The notes beneath the pieces were generated by a model. The model worked only from the letters and a program-made list of their open reading frames with translations. It was not told where the DNA came from and made no database searches. The position numbers were made by a program, and so were the translations under genes. Shown here piece after piece: positions 45,213 to 53,506 of a DNA stretch of 64,000 nt. Numbering within the stretch: the stretch's first letter is position 1; the number at the start of each line of letters is the position of its first letter. The DNA is from Cryobacterium cheniae (GTDB lineage: Bacteria > Actinomycetota > Actinomycetes > Actinomycetales > Microbacteriaceae). Location of the stretch: the NCBI RefSeq assembly GCF_004403395.1, contig NZ_SOGN01000044.1, positions 269,960 to 333,959 on the forward strand, given 5' to 3'.

Positions 45213-45899
45213 ATGACCCTGGGCATCGATCGGCACTCCAGTGAACACCACGCCTCCGCGGCGCTCGGCGTTGCGACGCTCCTGGCCGGCTGGATGCCCG
45301 TCGACCTCGCCCAGGACCGGCTGCGAGACGACTATGTCGACTTCGTGCGGGCAGGCCTCGGGTCGGCGCTGGACCGGGACGGCGGCGCCGAGCATCTGAC
45401 CGCGAGTTGCTTCGTCTTCACGCCGGACCTGAGTCGCGTCCTGCTCTGCTTCCACAAGAAGGGCCGGTTCTGGGTCCAACTCGGCGGCCATATCGAGGCG
45501 GCCGACCGGTCCGTGGCCGCGGCCGCGCTGCGCGAGGCGCGCGAAGAGGGCGGCATCGCCGACCTCAGCCCCCTCGGTGCCGGGCCCGGCGACGCGTTCC
45601 CGGTCGACGTGCACCGGCACGCGCTGAGTTCCCGGTTCGGGCGATGCACGACGCACTGGGACATCGGTTTCGCGGTGGTCGCGCCGGACGATTCGACGCC
45701 CGTGACGAGCCACGAGAGCGAGGACGTCGCCTGGTGGCCGACGGATGCCCTCCCGCAGCAGGTCCCCGAGGGCTTCGGCGACCGCCTCGCCGTGGTGCTT
45801 CGCGAGCTGGCGTACCAGCGCGCGGCGCACGCTGAATGCGCACCGGACTCCGGCCGGATGAGGAACCGGGCGGCGCCTCCGCGCCGCCCGGGATGGTGA
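45213..45899 (+). CDS. NUDIX hydrolase
   Basis: 228 aa. Nudix box GGHIEAADRSVAAAALREAR then EEGGI. An N-terminal extension of about 60 residues precedes the Nudix fold. The substrate is unknown. The last eleven codons form a perfect hairpin, so the protein end and its terminator overlap. Confidence 0.85.
   Translation: MTLGIDRHSSEHHASAALGVATLLAGWMPVDLAQDRLRDDYVDFVRAGLGSALDRDGGAEHLTASCFVFTPDLSRVLLCFHKKGRFWVQLGGHIEAADRSVAAAALREAREEGGIADLSPLGAGPGDAFPVDVHRHALSSRFGRCTTHWDIGFAVVAPDDSTPVTSHESEDVAWWPTDALPQQVPEGFGDRLAVVLRELAYQRAAHAECAPDSGRMRNRAAPPRRPGW
45866..45891. terminator. Hairpin overlapping the NUDIX gene end
   Basis: CCGGGCGGCGC-CTCC-GCGCCGCCCGG, an 11-bp perfect stem within the last codons of the gene. 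It lies between convergent NUDIX and VOC genes and is likely to act as a terminator for one or both. Confidence 0.6.
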
Positions 45900-45917
45900 G
45901 TGGAATGCCCGGACAGG

Positions 45918-46289
45918 CTAGATCTTCTGCGACAGGCAGATGAAGTTGCCCTCGGTGTCGCGGAACCAGGCCGATTTCATCTCATCGGCCGAGGCAACCC
46001 CGTTCACGGTCTTCATGCCGGGAACGTCGAAGTCCTCAAAGACGACCCCGCGTTCGCGGAGCCGTCCCATCTCGGCTTCGAGGTCATCCGTGACCCAGCC
46101 CATCTGGGTGTTCCTGGCCGTGCCGGCATTGCTGGTCTCGTAGATCTCGAAGACCGAACCCGACCCGACGTGGTAGACGAGGGTTCCCTCGTGGATTTCA
46201 TCGGGGTCGAGGCCGAGCGCGTCGTGGTAGAACGACTGGGCTCGCTTGAGATCCGCCGCCGGTAACACGGTGTGAAGTTCTTTCAGCAT
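45918..46289 (-). CDS. VOC (glyoxalase-like) family protein
   Basis: 123 aa from ATG 46289, with GGAGG upstream. VOC fold: LHTVLPAADLKRAQSFYHDA, GLDPDE, then AWFRDTEGNFICLSQ with a metal-ligand Glu (EGN). Substrate is unknown; family includes glyoxalases, dioxygenases and antibiotic-binding proteins. Its start overlaps the stop of a small Cys-rich reading frame upstream. Confidence 0.85.
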   Translation of the reverse strand: MLKELHTVLPAADLKRAQSFYHDALGLDPDEIHEGTLVYHVGSGSVFEIYETSNAGTARNTQMGWVTDDLEAEMGRLRERGVVFEDFDVPGMKTVNGVASADEMKSAWFRDTEGNFICLSQKI

Positions 46290-46432
46290 TGTGAAACGCC
46301 TCCTGCGGTGCAGTTGGAGGGACAGGCGTGGTAGCCGCCGCAGATCGGGCATCCCGCGCCGCATTGGATGTCGATCTGGCGTGCTTCCGAGGCGGAGCGC
46401 CGGCCGACGGCGGAGCGATGGGCGCGAATCGT
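46283..46432 (-). CDS. Putative small Cys-rich protein, start codon uncertain
   Basis: About 49 codons on the minus strand. The C-terminal end has the cysteine/histidine pattern CGAGCPICGGYHACPSNC (C-x3-C-x2-C-x3-H-x-C-x3-C), then TAGGVSQC and a TGA overlapping the VOC start by 7 bases. This is a plausible small metal-binding (zinc-like) peptide. There is no ATG/GTG/TTG: the best candidate is ACG at 46432, with GAGGAG 7-8 bases upstream. It may be a degraded start, a sequence error or a non-functional frame. A promoter (46505-46533) would transcribe it with the VOC gene. Confidence 0.4.
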   Translation of the reverse strand, partial: TIRAHRSAVGRRSASEARQIDIQCGAGCPICGGYHACPSNCTAGGVSQC

Positions 46433-46504
46433 GGCCGGAACTCCTCACCCGGCTGGGGCAGGTTCTCCACCCCGGCGGGCGTTGGCAATTCGCTTTTCAT
46501 GCAC

Positions 46505-46533
46505 AATATACGCCGTCGGCAAGCGCCGTTGAA
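46505..46533 (-). promoter_or_regulatory. Promoter upstream of the small Cys-rich ORF and VOC gene
   Basis: Minus-strand TTCAAC (46528-46533), 17-base spacer, TATATT (46505-46510). The -10 is a 5/6 match to TATAAT. The rest of 46290-46541 contains only the small Cys-rich frame. Confidence 0.55.
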
Positions 46534-46541
46534 GGGCCATT

Positions 46542-46865
46542 TCAGTGTCCGGCGTCGACGAATTTCAACCCGACGACGCACCCGACGAGGCCGAGGATGA
46601 GCAGAATCTTCACCAGAGAAGCCGGTTCCGCGCCGAAAACCATGGCGTAGAGCACGGTGAGGGCCGCGCCGATCCCGACCCAGACGGCATACGCGGTCCC
46701 GGTCGGGATGTCCCGCATGGCGAAGGCGAGCCCGCCCATGCTGAGCATGAGCGCCACCGCGAACACGACGGATGGCCACAGTCGAGTGAACCCGGCCGAC
46801 TTCCCCAGCGCCGTGGCCCACACGGCTTCCAGAACGCCGGACAGAATGAGAATGATCCACGCCAT
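46542..46865 (-). CDS. Small multidrug resistance family transporter, SugE/Gdx type
   Basis: 107 aa, four membrane helices. The conserved membrane Glu is in SGVLEAVWATALGKS; Gdx-type features GFTRLWPS and GTAYAVWVGIGA match the SugE/guanidinium-exporter branch. It probably exports guanidinium or small quaternary cations. ATG 46865 starts the conserved MAWIILILSG; a longer frame upstream is basic and non-conserved. Confidence 0.88.
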   Translation of the reverse strand: MAWIILILSGVLEAVWATALGKSAGFTRLWPSVVFAVALMLSMGGLAFAMRDIPTGTAYAVWVGIGAALTVLYAMVFGAEPASLVKILLILGLVGCVVGLKFVDAGH

Positions 46866-47031
46866 GACAACAGCTCCCGTGGCCAGTCTTGTCGCAAGCC
46901 GGGTACTGAACCGTCGTCCGGAGCCGCGTCGCGCAGCCTCCGCCCACCGTACCCGCCCAGTCTGCGCAAGTCCTGCGCAGGCCTCCGCCGGCCTGCTCCC
47001 GCCTGCGCCGGCCTGCGCCGGCCTGCGCACG

Positions 47032-47532
47032 CTACTCCGCGAGCAGGGCAGCCTCGAACGCCACCCAGGGCAGCATGGCGCACTTGACGCGGGCCGGGTA
47101 CTTGGAGACACCGGCGAAGGCGGCAGCGTCGCCGAGCTCCTCGTCGTCGGGTTCGATCGTGCCGCGCGAGCGCAGCATGTCGCGGAAGGTGTTCAGCAGG
47201 GCCCGCGCGGTGGCGACGTCCTCGCCCCGCACGGTGTCGTGCAGCACGGATGCCGAGGCCATCGAAATCGAGCATCCGTCCCCGGCCCAGGCGAACTCTT
47301 CGATCACGGCGTCGCCGGCGGCGTCGCCACCGGACTCCTCGGAGCGCAGACCGACACGCACGGTCACCTCGTCCCCGCAGGTCGTGTTCACCTGGTGCGA
47401 CTCCGTCACGCGCAACCCGGCACGGGCAACCTCAGCGAGCGGGGCCAACCCCTCCGCCGACGCACCGTGCCGGGCCTTGGCATGATCGAGGATGATCTGC
47501 TGGTAGAGCTGCTGCATGGCGTTTGAGGTCAT
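47032..47532 (-). CDS. sufU: Iron-sulfur cluster assembly protein SufU
   Basis: 166 aa. Three conserved ligand Cys at 52 (TTCGDEV), 87 (GDGCSIS) and 151 (RVKCAMLPW), plus Asp54: the SufU zinc site. SufU accepts sulfane sulfur from SufS. Its ATG overlaps the sufS stop by 4 bases. No sufBCD genes are in this window, so they are expected elsewhere. Confidence 0.93.
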   Translation of the reverse strand: MTSNAMQQLYQQIILDHAKARHGASAEGLAPLAEVARAGLRVTESHQVNTTCGDEVTVRVGLRSEESGGDAAGDAVIEEFAWAGDGCSISMASASVLHDTVRGEDVATARALLNTFRDMLRSRGTIEPDDEELGDAAAFAGVSKYPARVKCAMLPWVAFEAALLAE

Positions 47533-48845
47533 GACTTCACTCCGAAGAACGGGGCGACCTCGGCCAGGGTCGCCAGGAACCGGTCCACTTCGTCGGTCGT
47601 GGTGTACAGGTACGTACTGGCGCGGGTCGACGCGGTCACGCCGAGCCGACGGTGCAGCGGCTGCGCGCAGTGGTGCCCGATGCGCACCGCGATGCCGGCC
47701 TCGTCGAGATACTGGCCCACGTCGTGGGCGTGCACCCCGGCCAGGTCGAAACTGGCCAATCCGATGCGTTCCACTCCGGCGGGCGGCCCGAGCAGACGCA
47801 CCCCGGGGATGTCCGCGAGCCCGGCGACGAGGCGCTGCCCCAGTTCGGCCTCGCGCGCCATGATGCGCTCCATGCCGGTCTCGGTCAGGTAGTCGACCGC
47901 GGCGGCCAGGGCGATCACCTGCGAAATGCGCTGGGTGCCGGCCTCGAAGCGCTGCGGCGGGGCGAGGAACTCGGCGGTGTGCATGTCCACTGTCGTGATC
48001 ATGGATCCGCCGGTGAGGAACGGCGGCATGCCCGCGAGCAGTTCGGCCTTGCCGTAGAGCACGCCGATGCCGGTCGGGCCGAGCATCTTGTGACCGGAGA
48101 AGACCGCGAAGTCCACGTCGAGCGCGGCCACGTCCACGGGCAGGTGCGGCACCGACTGGCAGGCGTCCAGCAGCACCAGCGCGCCGACCGAGCGGGCCAG
48201 AGCGACCAGCTCGGCGACCGGGTTGATCGTGCCCACCACATTGGAGGCGTGCGTGACCGCGAGCAGGCGGGTGCGGGTTCCGATGACGCCCGCCGCCGCG
48301 GCCAGATCGAGAGTGCCGTCATCTCGAACCGGAATGAACCGCAGGGTCGCGCCGGTGCGCAGCGCGAGCTGCTGCCACGGGATCAGGTTGGCGTGGTGCT
48401 CCATCTCGGTGACGACGATCTCGTCGCCGGCGCCGAACGCGAAGCGCCGCGCGGCCGCACCGCCGAGCCCCAGCGACGCGTTGGAGAACGAGTAGGCGAC
48501 GAGGTTGATCGCCTCGGTGGCATTCGACGTCCAGACGATTTCGTCGGCCTGTGCCCCGATGAACGCGGCCACGGTCGCCCGGGCCGCCTCGAACGTCTCG
48601 GTGGCACCGAACGCCAGCGTGTGGGCCCCGCGGTGCACGGCCGCGTTGCGCTGCTCGTAGAACTCCTGCTCGGCCTCCATGACGCTGAGCGGGTTTTGCG
48701 AGGTCGCGCCCGAGTCGAGGTAGTTGAGTGGATGCCCATTGACCAGCTGGTCGAGGATCGGGAAGTCGTTGCGGATGCGGTCGACTTCCTCGTCCGTCAG
48801 CGGGCGCGCGCTCGCACGGGTGGACGGTGACACGGAAGACGTCAT
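47529..48845 (-). CDS. sufS: Cysteine desulfurase SufS
   Basis: 438-aa pyridoxal-phosphate enzyme releasing sulfur from cysteine. PLP Lys253 in SGHKMLGPTG; active Cys393 in RIGHHCAQPLH. The ATG at 48845 gives the conserved N-terminus; TACGCT lies seven bases upstream, so leaderless. Its partner SufU follows at once. Confidence 0.95.
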   Translation of the reverse strand: MTSSVSPSTRASARPLTDEEVDRIRNDFPILDQLVNGHPLNYLDSGATSQNPLSVMEAEQEFYEQRNAAVHRGAHTLAFGATETFEAARATVAAFIGAQADEIVWTSNATEAINLVAYSFSNASLGLGGAAARRFAFGAGDEIVVTEMEHHANLIPWQQLALRTGATLRFIPVRDDGTLDLAAAAGVIGTRTRLLAVTHASNVVGTINPVAELVALARSVGALVLLDACQSVPHLPVDVAALDVDFAVFSGHKMLGPTGIGVLYGKAELLAGMPPFLTGGSMITTVDMHTAEFLAPPQRFEAGTQRISQVIALAAAVDYLTETGMERIMAREAELGQRLVAGLADIPGVRLLGPPAGVERIGLASFDLAGVHAHDVGQYLDEAGIAVRIGHHCAQPLHRRLGVTASTRASTYLYTTTDEVDRFLATLAEVAPFFGVKS

Positions 48846-48852
48846 ATGAACC

Positions 48853-48858
48853 AGCGTA
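48853..48858 (-). promoter_or_regulatory. -10 element for leaderless sufS
   Basis: Minus-strand TACGCT, seven bases (GGTTCAT), then ATG 48845. It separates sufS from the mod operon ending at 48890. Confidence 0.5.
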
Positions 48859-48889
48859 TTCCCTCCCCCGGGCATTGCCCACCGGTGCG

Positions 48890-49639
48890 TCACACGGTCG
48901 CCGGCCCGGTCGACAGGTCCAGTCCGAACGTCAGGGCCCGGGTGAATTCGGTCTGCGGGTGCCCGAACACGGTGCGGGTCGGACCCTGCTCGATGATGCG
49001 CCCGCCCTGCAGCACGATCACCCGGTCGGCCAGGGCGAGGGCGTCGAGCGGGTCGTGGGTGACCAGGATGACGGACCGATCCAGAAGCACCCGGTGCAGC
49101 AGCCGGCGCTGCGCGGGCACCGCCGCCACATCGAGCGCGGTCATCGGCTCGTCGAGCAGCAGCAGCCGGGGTCTGGCCGCGAGGGCCCTGGCCACCGCCA
49201 CCCGCTGGGCCTGTCCGCCGGACAGCATCCCGGGTCGCCGGTCGGCGAGGCCGGAGACCTCCGCGGCGGCGAGCCACTCGTCGGCGAGCAGCCTCGCTGC
49301 CGCCCGGGACTGCCCCGCGCTGCGCGGCCCGAACGCCACGTTGTCGCGCACGCTCAGGTGTGGGAAGAGCAGCGGCTCCTGGGCGAGCAGCACCGTGCGC
49401 CGGGCGTGCGGCGGGGTGAAGGTGCCCCGCTGCCCGCCGCCGGCCGCCAGGTCGAACAGAACCTGCCCGTCGAGGGTGGCCCGACCCGAATCGGGCCGCA
49501 GCAGGCCAGCGCACAGCTCGACGATGGTGGATTTGCCGGCCCCGTTGGAGCCGAGTAGCGCCACCGTCTCGCCCGGCGACACGGTGAGGGAGACGTCCAG
49601 TCCGCGCCGGTGCATCACGGCGGCCAGTTCGAAGGTCAC
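48890..49639 (-). CDS. modC: Molybdate ABC transporter ATP-binding protein
   Basis: 249 aa from GTG 49639, overlapping the modB stop (GTGA). Walker [16 protein letters not shown], signature [16 protein letters not shown], Walker [14 protein letters not shown]. The C-terminal regulatory Mop domain usual for E. coli ModC is absent; that role may be taken by the separate HTH-Mop protein. Confidence 0.92.
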   Translation of the reverse strand: MTFELAAVMHRRGLDVSLTVSPGETVALLGSNGAGKSTIVELCAGLLRPDSGRATLDGQVLFDLAAGGGQRGTFTPPHARRTVLLAQEPLLFPHLSVRDNVAFGPRSAGQSRAAARLLADEWLAAAEVSGLADRRPGMLSGGQAQRVAVARALAARPRLLLLDEPMTALDVAAVPAQRRLLHRVLLDRSVILVTHDPLDALALADRVIVLQGGRIIEQGPTRTVFGHPQTEFTRALTFGLDLSTGPATV

Positions 49640-50484
49640 GACAGTCCCCGCGGCCGGTGGGTGGCCAGCATCACGAGCAGGGCGACGGCCACGAGCAGGA
49701 GGGCCAGCGCGACGGCCGCATCCGCATCCGATTCCCGCTGCAGGTAGATCTCGAGCGGCAGCGTGCGGGTGACCCCCTGCAGGCTGCCGGCGAAGGTGAG
49801 GGTCGCGCCGAATTCGCCGAGCGCGCGCGCGAACGCGAGCACCGCGCCGGAGACCAGGCCGGGCAGCACCAGCGGCAGCGTCACCCGCCGGAGCACCGTG
49901 CCGGGGGTGGCGCCGAGTGTGGCGGCGACCGCCTCGAAGCGTGCTCCGGAGGCCCGCAGGGTGGCCTCCACGCTCAGCACCAGGAACGGCAGCGCCACGA
50001 AGGTTTGCGCCAGCACGACGGCCGTGGTCGAGAAGGCGATCTGGATGCCGAGCACCTCGAAGGTCTCGCCGAGCAGGCCGCGACGCCCGAAGGTGGACAG
50101 CAGGGCGAGGCCGCCCACGACGGGCGGCAGCACGAGCGGCAGCAGGACGACGGCGCGCACCAGGCGCTGTCCGGGGAACCGGCTGCGGGCCAGGGCGAGG
50201 GCCATCGGCACGCCGAACAGCAGGCAGAGCACGGTGCTCATCGTGGCGGTGCGCAGGCTGAGCAGCAGCGCCGCGACCGCCGCCTCCGAGGTCACGAGGG
50301 CGCCGAACCGGGACCAGTCCACCCGCAAGGTCATGCCCAGGATCGGCAGCACGATGAACAGGGCGCCCGCGCCAGCGAGGATGAGCGTCCACCGGGGCAC
50401 GCCGAGCGTGACCCGGCCGTCGTGGGAGCCGCCGCGACCGGGCGCCACATCACGGGGCGCCGTCACGTCACGGCGCGCTGTCAC
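49636..50484 (-). CDS. modB: Molybdate ABC transporter permease
   Basis: 282 aa from GTG 50484; TTG 50499 and GTG 50448 are alternatives, all inside an 18-bp tandem repeat. Five or so membrane helices; EAAxxxG-type motif [20 protein letters not shown]. Second gene of the modABC set. The N-terminus reads [15 protein letters not shown], from the DNA repeat. Confidence 0.9.
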   Translation of the reverse strand: MTARRDVTAPRDVAPGRGGSHDGRVTLGVPRWTLILAGAGALFIVLPILGMTLRVDWSRFGALVTSEAAVAALLLSLRTATMSTVLCLLFGVPMALALARSRFPGQRLVRAVVLLPLVLPPVVGGLALLSTFGRRGLLGETFEVLGIQIAFSTTAVVLAQTFVALPFLVLSVEATLRASGARFEAVAATLGATPGTVLRRVTLPLVLPGLVSGAVLAFARALGEFGATLTFAGSLQGVTRTLPLEIYLQRESDADAAVALALLLVAVALLVMLATHRPRGLS

Positions 50485-50499
50485 GTCACGGCGTGCCAA
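50448..50499. repeat. 18-bp tandem repeat, about three copies, at the modA/modB junction
   Basis: Units contain TCACGTCACGG (twice) and the variant ACATCACGG. It covers the modA stop and all candidate modB starts. Confidence 0.75.
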
Positions 50500-51292
50500 A
50501 ACCGGCCGCCCCGAGCACGCTCTGACCGGTCGCTCCGGTCACGAACCGGGCGAAGGATGCCCCGAGCCGCGCCTGCCCGCTGCCGGCCACCACGGCGATC
50601 GGGTACTCGTTGACCGTCTGACCGGCCTCCGGCACCGGGATGCCGAGAACCGCGGCGCCGGCGGAGGCGACATCGGTCACGTAGACGAGGCCGGCATCCG
50701 CCTGGCCCGAGGTGACCTTGCCGAGCACGTCGGTGACGGCGTTCTCCTCACTCACGGGGGCGAGCGTGACGCCGGTCGCGGCCTCGAGGGCCGGCAGCGC
50801 GGCGCCGCACGGCACCTGCGGCGCGCAGACCACGACGTCCACGTTCGGCGCGGCGAGGTCGGCGAACGAGGCGATGCCGGCCGGGTTGTCGGCCGGCACG
50901 GCGATCGTCAGGGTGTTGGTGGCGAAGACCGCCGGGTCGCCGTCGACGAGTCCGTCCCCGCGGAGCCGGTCCATGCTCCGCGCGTCGGCCCCCGCGAACA
51001 CGTCGGCCGGGGCTCCCTCCCGGATCTGGGTCACCAGATCGGCCGAACCGGCGAAGTTGAGCGCGACCGTCACACCGGGATTGTCCGCCTCGAACCGGTC
51101 GGCCAGCTCGGTGAAGGTTTTGGTGAGGGATGCCGCGGCGAACACGGTGAGCGTCTCGCCCTGCGCCCGGGACTGCGGCGTGGAGCTCCCGGTCGAACCG
51201 GGCGCCGCCCCGGCCGTTCCCGCGCAGCCGGCCAGCACAACGGATGCCGCCGCCAGCCCGAGGGCGAGGCGGACGCTCCGGAACCCGGTCAC
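50486..51292 (-). CDS. modA: Molybdate-binding lipoprotein
   Basis: 268 aa from GTG 51292. Lipobox LAGC, lipidated Cys23. Typical ModA regions: [20 protein letters not shown] and [35 protein letters not shown] is near the end. Its GTG overlaps the stop of the HTH-Mop regulator by 4 bases. Captures molybdate (or tungstate) outside the cell. Confidence 0.95.
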   Translation of the reverse strand: MTGFRSVRLALGLAAASVVLAGCAGTAGAAPGSTGSSTPQSRAQGETLTVFAAASLTKTFTELADRFEADNPGVTVALNFAGSADLVTQIREGAPADVFAGADARSMDRLRGDGLVDGDPAVFATNTLTIAVPADNPAGIASFADLAAPNVDVVVCAPQVPCGAALPALEAATGVTLAPVSEENAVTDVLGKVTSGQADAGLVYVTDVASAGAAVLGIPVPEAGQTVNEYPIAVVAGSGQARLGASFARFVTGATGQSVLGAAGFGTP

Positions 51293-51711
51293 GACTGGCC
51301 CTTCGGGGTTTCGACGATCACGGTGGTGGCCTTGACCACGGCCACAGCCACCGACCCCGGCACCAGGCCGAGGTCGCGCACGGCCTCGGTGCTCATCAGG
51401 GACACCACCCGGTGCGGGCCGCACTGCAGCTCCACCTGGCTCATCACCGTGTCGCTGACCACCCGGGTGACCAGGCCGACGAAGCGGTTGCGGGCCGAAC
51501 TCGCGGTCGTGGCCGGGTCGGCGGGCGACAGGGCGTTCTCCCGGGCCAGTGCCGTCTCGCGGGCCAGGTGAGCCAGGGCGGACCCGTCGACGACCATGCG
51601 TCCGGCGTCGTCGGTGCCCGCGGCGAGCGCGCCATTGTCGATCCAGCGCCGGAGGGTGTCGTCGCTGACTCCGAGGTACCCGGCGGCTTCCTTAATCCGT
51701 ATCTGCGCCAT
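51289..51711 (-). CDS. HTH-Mop molybdate-responsive regulator
   Basis: 140 aa. The N-terminal helix-turn-helix (IRIKEAAGYLGVSDDTLRRW) is of the MerR/excisionase (BldC) type, followed by a Mop/TOBE oxyanion-binding domain (about 74-137, NRFVGLVTRVVSDTVMSQVE, then AVVKATTVIVETP). It replaces ModE in this group. First gene of the mod operon. TAAGAT lies seven bases before the ATG, so it is probably leaderless. Confidence 0.85.
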   Translation of the reverse strand: MAQIRIKEAAGYLGVSDDTLRRWIDNGALAAGTDDAGRMVVDGSALAHLARETALARENALSPADPATTASSARNRFVGLVTRVVSDTVMSQVELQCGPHRVVSLMSTEAVRDLGLVPGSVAVAVVKATTVIVETPKGQS

Positions 51712-51718
51712 GTCGAGT

Positions 51719-51724
51719 ATCTTA
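51719..51724 (-). promoter_or_regulatory. -10 element of the mod operon
   Basis: Minus-strand TAAGAT, seven bases, then ATG 51711. Confidence 0.5.
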
Positions 51725-51727
51725 TTA

Positions 51728-51739
51728 CCGCATTTGCGG
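51728..51739. promoter_or_regulatory. Inverted repeat between the mod operon and moaB
   Basis: CCGCA-TT-TGCGG, next to the -10 of the HTH-Mop gene, in the 93-bp divergent region. A candidate operator for the HTH-Mop protein, which could co-regulate both directions. Confidence 0.45.
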
Positions 51740-51804
51740 AATGGGCAGTAACGCGGACGGAAACGCGGCACCCACAGTGGGGCAGGCACGTGCAGTGAGG
51801 CAGG

Positions 51805-52353
51805 ATGGAGCGCGTGACCGCCGCAGCGAACCATCCGTCGACTCCGTCCGAACCGACCGAGACGGCCGTTCCGCGCCCGCCCCGCACCGCCCAGGTCATC
51901 GTCGCCTCCACGCGGGCCGCGGCCGGCGTCTACCCCGACCGTACCGGCCCCGTCATCGACGTCTGGCTGCGGGAGCGCGGTTTCACCCTCGGCGAGCGCC
52001 GCGTCGTGCCCGACGGCGACCCGGTCGGCGCCGCCCTGATCGAGGCGCTGGACGCCGGCTGCGACCTGGTGATCACCACGGGCGGCACGGGCGTCAGCCC
52101 CCACGACCTCACCCCCGAGCAGACTCTCCCGCACCTCGGCCGGCTGCTCCCCGGACTGATGGAGGAATTCCGTCGCCGCGGCGCCGCCTCCACCTCCCTG
52201 GCTCTCATCTCGCGCGGCCACGCCGGGATCGCCCGCGGGCGCACCCTCGTGATCAACCTTCCGGGCTCCCCCCACGGTGTGACGGAGGGCCTGGGTCTCC
52301 TCGCCGAGGTGCTCGACCACATCCTCGACCAGCTCCACGGCGTAGACCACTAG
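51805..52353 (+). CDS. Molybdenum cofactor biosynthesis protein (MoaB/MogA family)
   Basis: 182 aa. MoCF-type motif LVITTGGTGVSPHDLTPEQT and C-terminal LVINLPGSPHGV. The family adenylylates molybdopterin before metal insertion (MogA/Cnx1G) or is of unclear role (MoaB). It has about 25 non-conserved N-terminal residues. Divergent from the mod operon, followed by the molybdenum hydroxylase genes. Confidence 0.9.
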   Translation: MERVTAAANHPSTPSEPTETAVPRPPRTAQVIVASTRAAAGVYPDRTGPVIDVWLRERGFTLGERRVVPDGDPVGAALIEALDAGCDLVITTGGTGVSPHDLTPEQTLPHLGRLLPGLMEEFRRRGAASTSLALISRGHAGIARGRTLVINLPGSPHGVTEGLGLLAEVLDHILDQLHGVDH

Positions 52354-52395
52354 TCCCACGTGCCCCACGTGCCCCAGCTCGACTGGTCTCGGCCC

Positions 52396-52482
52396 GAACG
52401 AATTCGACGGAGATTTTGGCCGAAACGGCCCAACACAGCCCAAAAATGCCCGTTTGGCTCAAAATCTCCGTCGAATTGGTTC
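52396..52482. repeat. Long inverted repeat before the hydroxylase operon (element B)
   Basis: Left arm 52396-52421, right arm 52456-52482; core AATTCGACGGAGATTTTG is perfectly repeated in inverted orientation, with one mismatch just outside. The loop holds another small palindrome, GGCCGAAACGGCC. In the 283-bp gap between moaB and the FAD subunit gene no gene is seen. Confidence 0.7.
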
Positions 52483-52636
52483 AGCACCGGACGTTTCCTT
52501 GCCCTGGCCCTCCGGGAACACGGGGCGGCTTGCCGTGAGGATGCCGCGAGGGTGCGCGGCGAGTCGCGGGGCGAGACGGGCAGGCGGATAATTCATGGTG
52601 TCCGACCTGCGCCCGAGCGGTCGAGTGAGGGAACCG

Positions 52637-53506
52637 ATGGACCTCAACACCGTGCTCACGATCACCTCCGCCCGTCACCGGGACGACCTGGCTCAGCTCG
52701 GCGCCGGCGTGGCCCCGCTCGCGGGCGGTTCCGACCTGTTCGCCGACCCGCAGGCACACCTCACCGGCCTCGTCGACCTGCAGACCCTGGGCTGGCCCGC
52801 CCTGACCCTGACGACGGATGCCGACACGTCAGGCACAGGATCCGGCCTCACCCCTGGCCTCACCATCGCCGCCACCTGCACCATCGCCGAGCTCTCCCGC
52901 CTTCCGGCCGCGCCCGGCTGGACCGCTCATCCGCTGCTCTTCCAGTGCTGCACCGCCCTCTACGGCTCGTTCAAGATCTGGAACGTCGCCACCGTCGGCG
53001 GCAACCTCTGCGCCTCCCTGCCGGCCGGCCCGATGACCAGCCTGGCCGCCGCCCTCGACGCCGAGGTGCTGATCTGGCGCCGAGACGGCAGCGACGAACG
53101 GATGCCCGCGAGCGCCTTCGTCACCGGCAACACCACCAACGCGCTCCGCACCGGTGACGTGCTGCGGTCGATCGACGTGCCGGCCTCCTCTCTGGCGGCC
53201 CGCACCGCGTACCGCAAGATCGCCCTCTCCCCGCTCGGCCGCTCCGGCGCCGTACTGATCGGCCGACTGGACACGGATTCCCGCTTCGTGCTCACCGTCA
53301 CTGCCGGCACCGTGCGCCCGGTGCAGCTGCGCTACGACTCCCTGCCCGACGCGGGCACACTCGCCGGGGACATCGCCGCCATCGACTGCTGGTTCACGGA
53401 TGCCCACGGGGCGGCCGACTGGCGCCGCGCCGTGAGCGGCGTGCTCGCCGAGGAGATCCGCGCCGAACTCGACGCCACCGACCTCGAAGAGGGAGACCTC
53501 TCATGA
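52637..53506 (+). CDS. Molybdenum hydroxylase FAD-binding subunit (XdhB/CoxM type)
   Basis: 289 aa from ATG 52637, with AGGGA upstream. FAD-binding PLAGGSDLFADPQ at the N-terminus and ATVGGNLCASLPAGP, both typical of the CoxM/XdhB family. Transfers electrons from the iron-sulfur clusters to NAD or another acceptor. Overlaps the next gene start by 4 bases (ATGA). Confidence 0.9.
   Translation: MDLNTVLTITSARHRDDLAQLGAGVAPLAGGSDLFADPQAHLTGLVDLQTLGWPALTLTTDADTSGTGSGLTPGLTIAATCTIAELSRLPAAPGWTAHPLLFQCCTALYGSFKIWNVATVGGNLCASLPAGPMTSLAAALDAEVLIWRRDGSDERMPASAFVTGNTTNALRTGDVLRSIDVPASSLAARTAYRKIALSPLGRSGAVLIGRLDTDSRFVLTVTAGTVRPVQLRYDSLPDAGTLAGDIAAIDCWFTDAHGAADWRRAVSGVLAEEIRAELDATDLEEGDLS

Noticed and set aside
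46198..46500. 101-codon minus-strand frame beginning MKSELPTPAGVENLPQP at an ATG just after a good -10
   Set aside because: It runs through the VOC start and body in another frame, is low-complexity at its C-terminus and has no recognisable domain; the promoter is better explained as serving the VOC transcript.
46866..46920. Two ACGG-containing stretches upstream of the Gdx/SugE gene, recalling the guanidine-II (mini-ykkC) riboswitch
   Set aside because: The bases around both ACGG strings do not form the needed short stems: only one closing pair in one and a wobble pair in the other.
46960..47031. Short GCCTGCGCCG tandem-like repeats upstream of the Gdx gene as a possible CRISPR or VNTR
   Set aside because: Only two to three imperfect units with no spacers. 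Not a CRISPR, and too short to call a defined repeat.
48890..50392. A 500-codon ModC reading and a 661-codon SufS reading
   Set aside because: Their N-terminal parts are Arg/Pro/Ala-rich shadows of modB and modC. GTG 49639 and ATG 48845 give family-like starts.
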